DNA of 15,094 bases. Origin: Spirochaetaceae bacterium. GTDB taxonomy: Bacteria > Spirochaetota > Spirochaetia > Treponematales > Treponemataceae. Positions 8,155-14,624 of this stretch are shown piece by piece. Both the position numbers and the translations under genes were made by a program. Location of the stretch: assembly GCA_031272345.1 (NCBI GenBank), contig JAISTZ010000179.1, positions 1 to 15,094 of the forward strand. Direction: 5' to 3'. The notes under the pieces were generated by a model, which was not told the origin of the DNA, made no database searches, and saw only the letters and a program-made list of their open reading frames with translations. Numbering within the stretch: position 1 is the stretch's first letter; the number at the start of each line of letters is the position of its first letter.

Positions 8155-8183
8155 AGTATATGACAAGGGGGAAGAAATGTAAA
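8155..8183 (-). promoter_or_regulatory. Sigma-70 promoter of pgk
   Basis: On the minus strand, TTTACA (8183-8178), a 17-base spacer, TATACT (8160-8155). The predicted leader is about 45 bases and contains the Shine-Dalgarno. The stretch from 8184 to 8282, between this and the divergent recA promoter, holds GC-rich sequence with small inverted repeats only; I see no gene or clear regulatory element in it. Confidence 0.78.
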
Positions 8184-8282
8184 GGGGACATCGGGCCCTG
8201 AAACGCCCCGTCCGGCTCGCCGGGGACCGCTCCTCCCTTCAGCGCGTCCCTGCAAAAAAATACGGTTTTCCCCTTCCGGAGC

Positions 8283-8311
8283 TTTACGATTCCCGTGGTT
8301 TTTGCTACTAT
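8283..8311 (+). promoter_or_regulatory. Putative promoter of recA
   Basis: TTTACG (8283-8288), a 17-base spacer, TACTAT (8306-8311). The transcript would begin near 8318 and have an unusually AT-rich leader of about 73 bases. The overlapping TATACC at 8309-8314 has no suitably spaced -35. Confidence 0.6.
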
Positions 8312-8329
8312 ACCGCAGAAAAATAATTT

Positions 8330-8353
8330 TTTTTGGCAAAAAAGCGCCAAAAA
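8330..8353 (+). repeat. Inverted repeat in the recA leader
   Basis: TTTTTGGC (8330-8337), eight-base loop AAAAAAGC, GCCAAAAA (8346-8353). The arms are exact reverse complements. It lies just downstream of the predicted recA transcription start, where it could act as a DNA operator or as an RNA hairpin. It does not match an SOS box that I know. Confidence 0.7.
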
Positions 8354-8381
8354 CGTTATGTCTCCACCAATAATACTAGCG

Positions 8382-8386
8382 GGAGG
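8382..8386 (+). promoter_or_regulatory. Shine-Dalgarno of recA, favours a GTG start
   Basis: GGAGG four bases before GTG 8391 and thirteen before ATG 8400. The spacing favours GTG. Confidence 0.65.
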
Positions 8387-8390
8387 AAAG

Positions 8391-9587
8391 GTGGCAAAAA
8401 TGGCATCAGAAACAACAGACATGCAAGACGTGCCGGAGAAACTCAAGGCCCTCGAGGCCGCGAGGCTCCAGATCGAAAAACAGTTCGGCGCGGGCTCCCT
8501 CATCAAGCTCGGCGCCAAGGCCGACGCGGCGGGGATGAAGGTGATTCCCTCCGGGTCGATTCTTCTGGACGAGGCCCTGGGCATCGGGGGCTATCCCCGG
8601 GGCAGGGTCATCGAGATGTTCGGGCCGGAATCCTCCGGCAAGACGACTCTGGCCCTCCACGCGATCGCCGAGGCCCAAAAACTCGGGGGCATCGCCGCGT
8701 TCATCGACGCGGAACACGCCCTTGACCCGGTGTACGCCAAGAACCTGGGAGTCAACATCGACGATCTGTGGATCTCCCAGCCGGACACGGGGGAGCAGGC
8801 CCTGGAAATCGCCGAGAGCCTGGTGCGGAGCGGCGCGGTGGACATCATCGTGGTGGACTCCGTGGCGGCCCTCACCCCCCAGGCGGAGATCGACGGCGAG
8901 ATGGGGGACGCCCACATGGGCCTCCAGGCCCGGCTCATGAGCCAGGCCCTGCGGAAGCTCACGGCGATCATCGGCAAGTCCAACACGATTCTGGTCTTCA
9001 TCAACCAGATCCGCATGAAGATCGGCGTGATGTTCGGGAACCCGGAAACCACCACCGGCGGGAACGCCCTCAAGTTCTACGCATCGGTCAGGCTGGAGAT
9101 CCGCCGGTTCGAGTCAATCGAGGGCAAGGGCTCCGAGGACGCCGTGGGGAACCGGGTGCGTGTCAAGGTGGTCAAGAACAAGGTGGCCCCCCCCTTCAGG
9201 AAGGTGGAGCTGGACATCTACTTCGGCAAGGGCGTCTCCGCTGCCGCAAGCCTCCTCGACGCGGCGGTCAAGTACGGGCTCATCGACAAAAAGGGCGCCT
9301 GGTTCACCGCGGAGAACGAAAAGGTCGGCCAGGGCAGGGAAAACGCCATCGCCTTCCTGGAGGAGAACACGGAGTTCGCCAGGAACATCGAGAGGCAGCT
9401 CCGGGAAAAGCTCTTCCCCGGCCAGGTGCTCGAAAAAAAGCAGTCCAAGGACGGCGCCAAACAGGGGGACAAACCCCGGGGCCGCCCTCCCAAGGCCCCG
9501 GCTGAACCGGAAACCCAGGAGGAACAGGCAAAACCCGCTGCCCCGGAAACCGGCGGAGAAGAAATTCCCCCGGATAAGCTCTTCTAA
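8391..9587 (+). CDS. recA: Recombinase RecA with extended C-terminal tail
   Basis: DNA-dependent ATPase that forms filaments on single-stranded DNA for homologous recombination and repair. Motifs in order: KALEAARLQIEKQFG, Walker A GPESSGKTT, VDIIVVDSVAAL (Walker B), loop 1 GEMGDAHMGLQARLMSQALR, loop 2 with GNPETTTGGNALKFYASVR. 398 residues from GTG 8391, about 45 longer than E. coli RecA; the excess is a charged, proline-rich tail containing K361-P-R-G-R-P-P-K368, an AT-hook-like motif, and ending in acidic residues and DKLF. I chose GTG 8391 for its Shine-Dalgarno and because it gives MAK, a start I recall for treponemal RecA; ATG 8400 is the alternative. The stop TAA overlaps the folK ATG (TAATG), so recA and folK are coupled. 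Confidence 0.97.
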   Translation: MAKMASETTDMQDVPEKLKALEAARLQIEKQFGAGSLIKLGAKADAAGMKVIPSGSILLDEALGIGGYPRGRVIEMFGPESSGKTTLALHAIAEAQKLGGIAAFIDAEHALDPVYAKNLGVNIDDLWISQPDTGEQALEIAESLVRSGAVDIIVVDSVAALTPQAEIDGEMGDAHMGLQARLMSQALRKLTAIIGKSNTILVFINQIRMKIGVMFGNPETTTGGNALKFYASVRLEIRRFESIEGKGSEDAVGNRVRVKVVKNKVAPPFRKVELDIYFGKGVSAAASLLDAAVKYGLIDKKGAWFTAENEKVGQGRENAIAFLEENTEFARNIERQLREKLFPGQVLEKKQSKDGAKQGDKPRGRPPKAPAEPETQEEQAKPAAPETGGEEIPPDKLF

Positions 9588-10099
9588 TGCAAACACCTGC
9601 GGTACTTTCTCTGGGCTCCAACCTCCCCTTCCGGGGGATGGACTCCCTGCGCATCCTCCGTTCCGCCTGCGCCGCCCTGGGGGAAAGACTCCGGGGCCTC
9701 CGGGTGTCCCCGGTGTACCGCACGGCGCCCCTCTTCTTCACCGCCCAGGGGGACTTCCTCAACCTGGTCTGCGCCGGGGACTGGGAGGGGGATGCGGAGG
9801 GACTCCTCGGCTTCGTCCAGGCCGTGGAGGCAGCCTTCGGGCGGGACAGGGCAGGGGAGATCCCCAAGGGCCCCCGCACCCTGGACATCGACATAGCCCT
9901 CTTCGGGAACGAGGTCATCTCCACGGAGGACCTCCGCGTTCCCCATCCGGGAATCACCGGGCGGGCCTTCGTGCTCGTCCCCCTGCTGGAGCTTTTTCCC
10001 AGCGCGAGGGACCCGGTAAGCGGAAAATCCTATAAATCCTTCCTTGACTGTCTTCCCAGGGATGGGGTAGAATGGTATGCCCATGGAACAGGAATTTGA
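9587..10099 (+). CDS. folK: Dihydropterin pyrophosphokinase (HPPK)
   Basis: Transfers pyrophosphate from ATP to 6-hydroxymethyl-dihydropterin in folate synthesis. 170 residues, typical for a stand-alone HPPK. Visible motifs: LSLGSNLPFRGMDSLR at the N-terminus, VSPVYRTAPLFFTAQGDFLN, then the ATP and metal site GPRTLDIDIALFG with the two aspartates of DxD, and VPHPGITGRAFVLVPLLEL. ATG 9587 overlaps the recA stop by one base. The 3' end overlaps scpA by 23 bases and contains the scpA promoter. Its usual partners folP and folB are not here, so the recA-folK pairing is a position effect rather than a pathway operon. Confidence 0.95.
   Translation: MQTPAVLSLGSNLPFRGMDSLRILRSACAALGERLRGLRVSPVYRTAPLFFTAQGDFLNLVCAGDWEGDAEGLLGFVQAVEAAFGRDRAGEIPKGPRTLDIDIALFGNEVISTEDLRVPHPGITGRAFVLVPLLELFPSARDPVSGKSYKSFLDCLPRDGVEWYAHGTGI
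10044..10073 (+). promoter_or_regulatory. Putative promoter of scpA inside the end of folK
   Basis: TTGACT (10044-10049), an 18-base spacer, TAGAAT (10068-10073). ATG 10077 follows by only three bases and ATG 10083 by nine; the predicted transcript start near 10080 would include only ATG 10083, as a leaderless or near-leaderless start. Confidence 0.6.
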
Positions 10100-10868
10100 G
10101 CTACGGAACGCCCCGCCCTATGGATTCGCCCTGGGGAGCCGGACAAAAACAAACGTCACCCTCGACGCCTTCGCCGGGCCTTTGGATGTGCTGCTCCTTT
10201 CGATCAAGAAGAATCAGTACAATATTTTCGACATCCCCATCGCGGAGATCACCGAGGAGTTCCTGGAATACCTGGACTACGCGGTCACCTGCGACCTGGA
10301 CAGGCTCACCGAGTTCTACGCCATGGCCGCGGACCTGCTCTACATCAAGAGCCGGATGCTCCTCCCCGCGGGAAGCCTGGAGGACGAAGAGGACATCGAG
10401 GACCCCAGGGACGAACTCATAGAAAAGCTCATCGAATACCAGAAGTTCAAGCAACTGTCCTCCCTCATGGAAGAAAAGCTCGACCTGGAGGAATGGAGTT
10501 TCGAGCGCAAAAAAATCCAGCGGTCCCTGCCCTTTGAGGAGGAAAACCTCTGGGACCGGGTCGACACCTGGGCCCTCCTCCAGGACATGCACAAAATTTT
10601 CACCCGCCTGACGGCCTCCTATTCCTCAGAAAAGATCCTCGATTTCCTGGAGGAGGTCACGATCAACGAGAAGCTCACCCTGCTCACGGAGCTCCTCCAG
10701 AACAAGGGGGAGTGCCTGTTCGCGGAACTCATCGTGCGGCGGGGGAATATGCTGGACGTGGTCTGCGCGTTCATGGCGATTCTGGAGGCGGTCAAGTCCA
10801 AAGTGGCGAACATCTACCAAAACAGGATGTTCGGCGACATAAAAATCTGCGCGGTCCAGGGGGCATAG
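10077..10868 (+). CDS. scpA: Segregation and condensation protein A
   Basis: Kleisin subunit of the bacterial SMC-ScpAB condensin. 263 residues, typical. The family pattern is clear: FAGPLDVLLLSIKKNQYNIF DIPIAEITEEF near 29-58 (SMC-neck binding helix region), LDRLTEFYAMAADLLYIKSR, LLPAG, and a C-terminal winged helix with FAELIVRRGNMLDVVCAFMA, VKSKVANIYQN and FGDIKI. Two in-frame starts exist: 10077 (within the folK overlap) and 10083 (MEQEFEL); the latter fits the promoter better. There is no strong Shine-Dalgarno. scpB starts one base after the stop TAG. SMC itself is not in the window. Confidence 0.95.
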   Translation: MPMEQEFELRNAPPYGFALGSRTKTNVTLDAFAGPLDVLLLSIKKNQYNIFDIPIAEITEEFLEYLDYAVTCDLDRLTEFYAMAADLLYIKSRMLLPAGSLEDEEDIEDPRDELIEKLIEYQKFKQLSSLMEEKLDLEEWSFERKKIQRSLPFEEENLWDRVDTWALLQDMHKIFTRLTASYSSEKILDFLEEVTINEKLTLLTELLQNKGECLFAELIVRRGNMLDVVCAFMAILEAVKSKVANIYQNRMFGDIKICAVQGA

Positions 10869-10869
10869 C

Positions 10870-11415
10870 ATGGAATTGGAGTTCGCAAGCCTCGCCCCGG
10901 CCCTGGAGGCGGTATTTTTTATGGAAAGCGAGGGCCGCACCATCGACGCCCTGGGGCGGATCCTTGAGGCCCCTAAGGAAGCTGTGGAGGAAGCCCTGGG
11001 GGTCCTCAGGGAAAAATACGAGGCCGGGGACTCCGGGCTCGAACTGGTGGAGCGCGCCGGGGGCTGGCTCATCAGGCCCAGGAAGGATGTCTGGGACCGC
11101 ATAAAAAATCACTACGGCAAAAAAAACGAGGGCCGCCTCTCCAGGGCCGCCCTGGAAACCCTTTCCATCATCGCCTATTCCCAGCCCATAACCCGCGCGG
11201 AAATCGAAGCGATCCGGGGGGTCGCCGCGGACAACATGCTCAGGCTCCTGGTGGAACGGAACGTCATCAAGGAGGTTGGCAAAAAGGACGCCCCGGGCAG
11301 ACCGGTCCAGTACGGCACAACCAAAGAATTCCTGTCGTTCTTCAAACTCAACAGCATCGCAGAGCTGCCCCGGCTGGACGAAGCCGAGGCCGAGAGGTTC
11401 CGGCTTGCCAACTGA
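10870..11415 (+). CDS. scpB: Segregation and condensation protein B
   Basis: Partner of ScpA in SMC-ScpAB, made of two winged helices. 181 residues, typical. First domain: LAPALEAVFFMESEGRTIDALG near 8-30; second domain: LSRAALETLSIIAYSQPITR AEIEAIRGV near 92-120, the family signature, followed by IKEVGKKDAPGRPVQYGTTKEFLSFFKLNSI. AGGGGG lies ten bases before ATG 10870, inside the end of scpA, so it is coupled to scpA. Confidence 0.95.
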   Translation: MELEFASLAPALEAVFFMESEGRTIDALGRILEAPKEAVEEALGVLREKYEAGDSGLELVERAGGWLIRPRKDVWDRIKNHYGKKNEGRLSRAALETLSIIAYSQPITRAEIEAIRGVAADNMLRLLVERNVIKEVGKKDAPGRPVQYGTTKEFLSFFKLNSIAELPRLDEAEAERFRLAN

Positions 11416-11431
11416 CGCCGCCCCCCAGGGA

Positions 11432-11437
11432 TATACT
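11432..11437 (+). promoter_or_regulatory. Possible -10 hexamer before rluB
   Basis: TATACT between the scpB stop and rluB. The best -35, TTGCCA at 11405-11410, is 21 bases away, which is too far for a strong promoter. GGAGG at 11444-11448, four bases from ATG 11453, serves as Shine-Dalgarno either way. Confidence 0.4.
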
Positions 11438-11452
11438 GAAACCGGAGGCGCC

Positions 11453-12166
11453 ATGCCCTCTGATTCCATACGGCTCCAGGTCTACCTTGCCCACGCTGGA
11501 ATCGCCAGCAGACGGGCCGCGGAAAAGCTCATCCAGGACGGCAGGGTAACCGTGAACGGCGCGGTTGTGACGGCCATGGGGACAAGGGTCGCCCCCGGGG
11601 ACGCCGTGGCGGTTGACGGCAAACCGGTCGCCCCGGAAGAAAAAAAACGCTACGTGCTCCTCAACAAGCCCGCCGGGTACGTGTGCACCCTCTCGGACGA
11701 GCAGGGCCGGCCCACCGCGGCGGACCTCCTCAGGAACCGCTTCCCCGAGCGGCTCTACAACGTGGGCCGCCTGGACATGTATTCCTCGGGGCTCATCATC
11801 TTCACCAACGACGGGGACTTCGCCGCCAGGGTCGCCCACCCGTCCTCGGGCATAGAAAAGGAATACCTCCTGGAAACCACGGCGCCCATGCCCAGGGGCC
11901 TCTGCCGGTCCTACCGGGAGGGCTTCAGAATCGACGGAGTCTTCTACCGGGCCCTGGAAGCCCAGGAACTCTCCCCCCGCCGGTGCCGGATCGTCCTTGT
12001 GGAGGGCAAAAACCGCGAAATCCGCCGCATGTTCGAACACTTCCAGTGCCCCATCAGGAGCCTCACCCGGGTGCGGATCGGGTCCCTGCGGATAGACGGG
12101 CTCTACGAGGGGGACTTCCGGGAGCTGACCCCCCCGGAGGTGGCGGAATTTCTGGGGGCCCATTGA
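11453..12166 (+). CDS. rluB: Ribosomal large-subunit pseudouridine synthase, RluB type
   Basis: RsuA/RluB-family enzyme converting an rRNA uridine to pseudouridine. 237 residues. S4 RNA-binding domain at about 1-55 (RLQVYLAHAGIASRRAAEKL, GRVTVNG), then the catalytic domain: VLLNKPAGYVCTL, G105-R-L-D108-MYSSGLIIFTNDGDFA with catalytic D108, VAHPSSGIEKEYLL, and the C-terminal GKNREIRRMFEHFQCPIRSL TRVRIG. SSGL and FTNDG fit RluB better than RsuA (usually TTGL and LTDDG), so the target is most likely 23S rRNA. ATG 11453 has a good Shine-Dalgarno; the longer open frame overlapping scpB is a shadow. Pairing with scpAB is common in bacteria. Confidence 0.93.
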   Translation: MPSDSIRLQVYLAHAGIASRRAAEKLIQDGRVTVNGAVVTAMGTRVAPGDAVAVDGKPVAPEEKKRYVLLNKPAGYVCTLSDEQGRPTAADLLRNRFPERLYNVGRLDMYSSGLIIFTNDGDFAARVAHPSSGIEKEYLLETTAPMPRGLCRSYREGFRIDGVFYRALEAQELSPRRCRIVLVEGKNREIRRMFEHFQCPIRSLTRVRIGSLRIDGLYEGDFRELTPPEVAEFLGAH

Positions 12167-12184
12167 CTTTTTTTCCCATTGCCC

Positions 12185-12213
12185 TTCCCAGAATGTGTTT
12201 TTTCGTGTATACT
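12185..12213 (+). promoter_or_regulatory. Promoter of cmk-rpsA, leaderless arrangement
   Basis: TTCCCA (12185-12190), a 17-base spacer, TATACT (12208-12213). ATG 12221 follows the -10 by seven bases (TTTTTCT), so the transcription start should fall at or next to the start codon. There is no Shine-Dalgarno. Confidence 0.7.
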
Positions 12214-12220
12214 TTTTTCT

Positions 12221-14617
12221 ATGGTTATCGCAATTGACGGACCTGCCGGCGCGGGAAAGAGCGCCGTCGCCGCCAGCATCGCCCGTACCCTGGGCCTTGT
12301 GTTCCTGAATTCCGGAAGTTTTTACCGGGCCGTCACCCTGGCGGCCCAACGCAGGGGGCTTGACGCCGGTCAGACCGGGGCCGTCGCGGCCCTTGCGGGG
12401 GAGCTCTCCATCGACTACGTTGACTCCCGGATCATCCTTGACGGGGAAGACGTGGAGGACCTCCTCCACACGGACGGGGTGGACGCCCAGGTCTCCCAGG
12501 TCTCCGCCATTCCGGAGGTGCGGGAGGCGGTGAACCGCCGCATCAGGGAGCTCACGGGCCGGAATCCCCCCTTCGGGAAGGGGGAGGGCGGAAGGGCCCC
12601 CCTCAGCGTCGTCTGCGAGGGCCGGGACATGACCACCGTGGTGTTCCCGGACGCGGACTTCAAGTTTTACCTGGACGCTTCACCGGACGCCCAGGCGGAA
12701 CGCCGGTTCAAACAGGGCACGAGCGGCCTTTCCCTGGAAGAAATCAGGGAGTCCATCCGAAAACGGGACGAATTGGACAAAAAAAAAGCTTTCGGGGCCT
12801 TGCAAATCGCCCCGGATGCGGAGTATATTGATACTTCCCACTTGACCTTACAGGAAGTTTGTGAGATACTGGTAGGGAAAATTACACGACAAGGGCTGAA
12901 TATGGATCAGATGGAAGTGGAAAATGAAGAATCCCGGACGGGGGAAGACATTCAGACACAATTACAGGAAAAATACTTCAAGAGTTTTGAATCCCTTGAA
13001 GAGGGGCAACTGGTAGAAGGAACCGTCATCCAGGTTACCCCGGAACAGGTGTTTGTCGACGTGGGCTATAAGTCCGAAGGCAAAATTCCTCTCTCAGAGT
13101 TCACGGAACTCCCGGAAATCGGCGATACCGTTTCGGTCGTCCTCGTTTCCAAGGAGAATAAAAACGGCGAGCTCATCGTCTCAAAGCAGAAGGCGGACGT
13201 CAAGCACCTGTGGAAGAACCTCCGCCAGGCCTTCCAGGACAAGACGCCCGTGGAGGGGGTCATCGTAAAGACCGTCAAGGGGGGGTTCGATGTGGACCTC
13301 ACCTGCGGAATTCACGCCTTTTTGCCTATCAGCCAGTCGGACAGTCAAAAGGTGGAAAAACCCGAGAGCCTCCTGGGGCTCACGTGCCGGTTCCTTATCG
13401 AGCGGCTCTATTCTGACAACCGGGCCAACATCGTGGTGAACCGCCGCAAATTCCTGGAGAAGGCCGTAGAAGAGAACCGCCAGAAATTTTTCGACACCGT
13501 CGCTATCGGCGACACGGTCAAGGGCACGGTCAAGAGCTTCACGAGCTTCGGCGCCTTCATCGACCTGGGCGGGTTCGACGGCCTCCTGCACATCAACGAC
13601 ATGAGCTGGGGCCACGTAACTCGGCCCAAGGACTTCGTAAAAAAGGGCCAGGAAATCGAGCTCAAGGTGATTCGCCTGGCCCCGGAGGACCAGCGGATAA
13701 ACCTGTCCCTCAAGCATTTCACCGAGGACCCGTGGATTCACTTTGAGGACAAATTCCACGTGGGAGACGTGGTAAAGGGCAAGGTCACCAAGCTTACGGA
13801 CTTCGGCGCCTTCATCGAGCTGGAGGACGGCATCGAGGGCCTGGCCCATATCAGCGAGTTCTCCTGGGTCAAGAAGGTCAGCAAGCCCGGGGATCTCTTC
13901 AAGATCGGCGATTCAGTGGAGTGCATGGTCCTGGGCTACGACATCCAGGCCGGGCGGGTCTCCCTGGGGCTCAAGCAGGTAACGGAAAACCCCTGGGACA
14001 CCATCGGCGACCGCTACCCCGTGGGCATGAAGCTCACCCGCCCGGTGGTCAAACTCACCAACGCCGGGGCCTTCGTCAATCTGGAGGAGGGGATCGACGC
14101 CTTCCTCCACGCGGACGACATCTCCTGGATCAAAAAGGTGCGCCATCCCGGATCGGAGCTCACGGTGGGGGAGGAAATTTCCGCCCTGGTCGTGGAGAAC
14201 AACCCGGAGGAACACCGAATCCGCCTCAGCATCAAGCACCTCACCGAAGACCCCTGGCAGAGCTTTGTCAAGCAATACCCCCAGGGCTCCGTGCTGGAGG
14301 GGGAGGTCGTGTCGGTCACGGACTTCGGGATTTTTGTCCGGGCCCCCGGGGGCATCGAGGGCCTCGTGAACAAGGCGAACATCGTAGAAAACCGGGAGGA
14401 ACAGTTCGAGGATGCCATCAAGAAATACGAAAGCGGCCAAAAGGTCAATGTCTACGTCCTCGATGTCAGTCCTGAAAAACAGAAAGCTTCGTTCTCCGTG
14501 CGGGAGTGCAAGAGAAAGCAGCAGCAGGACGAACTCGCCCAATACATGGCGTCGGGCTCCGAAGAGAGCGCCGATGCCTCCACGATCGGCGACCTGATCA
14601 AAAACAGGGCCAATTAG
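12221..14617 (+). CDS. cmk-rpsA: Cytidylate kinase fused to ribosomal protein S1
   Basis: One uninterrupted 798-residue frame with two known proteins. Residues 1 to about 222 are CMP/dCMP kinase: P-loop G7-PAGAGK-S14, NSGSFYRAV, CEGRDMTTVVFPDADFKFYL DAS, RDELDKKKAFGAL, DTSHLTLQEV. It has an extra stretch, R114 to S129, before CEGRDM. Residues from M228 are S1, which binds mRNA on the 30S subunit, with six OB-fold repeats at roughly 258-325, 330-423, 427-506, 510-597, 600-683 and 685-763; FGAFIDL, FGAFIEL, AGAFVNL and FGIFVRA mark repeats 3 to 6. I recall the same fusion annotated in treponemes. ATG 12221 gives MVIAIDGPAG, the family start; the frame open to 12179 lies within the promoter. M228 has its own upstream signals, see the junction feature. 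Confidence 0.96.
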   Translation: MVIAIDGPAGAGKSAVAASIARTLGLVFLNSGSFYRAVTLAAQRRGLDAGQTGAVAALAGELSIDYVDSRIILDGEDVEDLLHTDGVDAQVSQVSAIPEVREAVNRRIRELTGRNPPFGKGEGGRAPLSVVCEGRDMTTVVFPDADFKFYLDASPDAQAERRFKQGTSGLSLEEIRESIRKRDELDKKKAFGALQIAPDAEYIDTSHLTLQEVCEILVGKITRQGLNMDQMEVENEESRTGEDIQTQLQEKYFKSFESLEEGQLVEGTVIQVTPEQVFVDVGYKSEGKIPLSEFTELPEIGDTVSVVLVSKENKNGELIVSKQKADVKHLWKNLRQAFQDKTPVEGVIVKTVKGGFDVDLTCGIHAFLPISQSDSQKVEKPESLLGLTCRFLIERLYSDNRANIVVNRRKFLEKAVEENRQKFFDTVAIGDTVKGTVKSFTSFGAFIDLGGFDGLLHINDMSWGHVTRPKDFVKKGQEIELKVIRLAPEDQRINLSLKHFTEDPWIHFEDKFHVGDVVKGKVTKLTDFGAFIELEDGIEGLAHISEFSWVKKVSKPGDLFKIGDSVECMVLGYDIQAGRVSLGLKQVTENPWDTIGDRYPVGMKLTRPVVKLTNAGAFVNLEEGIDAFLHADDISWIKKVRHPGSELTVGEEISALVVENNPEEHRIRLSIKHLTEDPWQSFVKQYPQGSVLEGEVVSVTDFGIFVRAPGGIEGLVNKANIVENREEQFEDAIKKYESGQKVNVYVLDVSPEKQKASFSVRECKRKQQQDELAQYMASGSEESADASTIGDLIKNRAN
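12567..12584. repeat. Palindrome within an in-frame insert of cmk
   Basis: CCCCCTT, loop CGGG, AAGGGGG: a 7-base stem. It encodes the core of N115-P-P-F-G-K-G-E-G-G124, a peptide absent from the usual Cmk fold at this place. The wording resembles dispersed palindromic repeats that insert into bacterial coding sequences. Confidence 0.6.
12842..12904 (+). promoter_or_regulatory. Internal promoter and ribosome-binding site at the Cmk/S1 junction
   Basis: TTGACC (12842-12847), a 17-base spacer, GATACT (12865-12870), then AAGGG (12891-12895) six bases before the in-frame ATG 12902-12904 (M228 of the fusion). That ATG begins MDQMEVENEE, where a free-standing S1 would be expected to start. The region is locally more AT-rich than its surroundings. 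It could let the cell make free S1 in addition to the fusion. Confidence 0.55.
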
Positions 14618-14624
14618 TCTTCCA

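Noticed and set aside
8104..8166. pgk frame open upstream to 8166
   Set aside because: The pgk promoter and Shine-Dalgarno lie inside it and the first conserved residues follow ATG 8103.
8191..8241. GC-rich small inverted repeats between pgk and recA as a terminator or riboswitch
   Set aside because: Stems are only 4 to 5 bases with no U-tract; upstream of both divergent promoters, so not transcribed by either.
8330..8353. LexA/SOS box upstream of recA
   Set aside because: The repeat does not match any SOS box consensus I know; reported only as an inverted repeat.
12164..12180. Terminator after rluB at a T-tract
   Set aside because: The T run follows GGGGGCCC but no stable hairpin precedes it.
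12822..12827. TATACT on the minus strand inside cmk (another at 14652-14657)
   Set aside because: No minus-strand gene lies downstream, so these are treated as chance.
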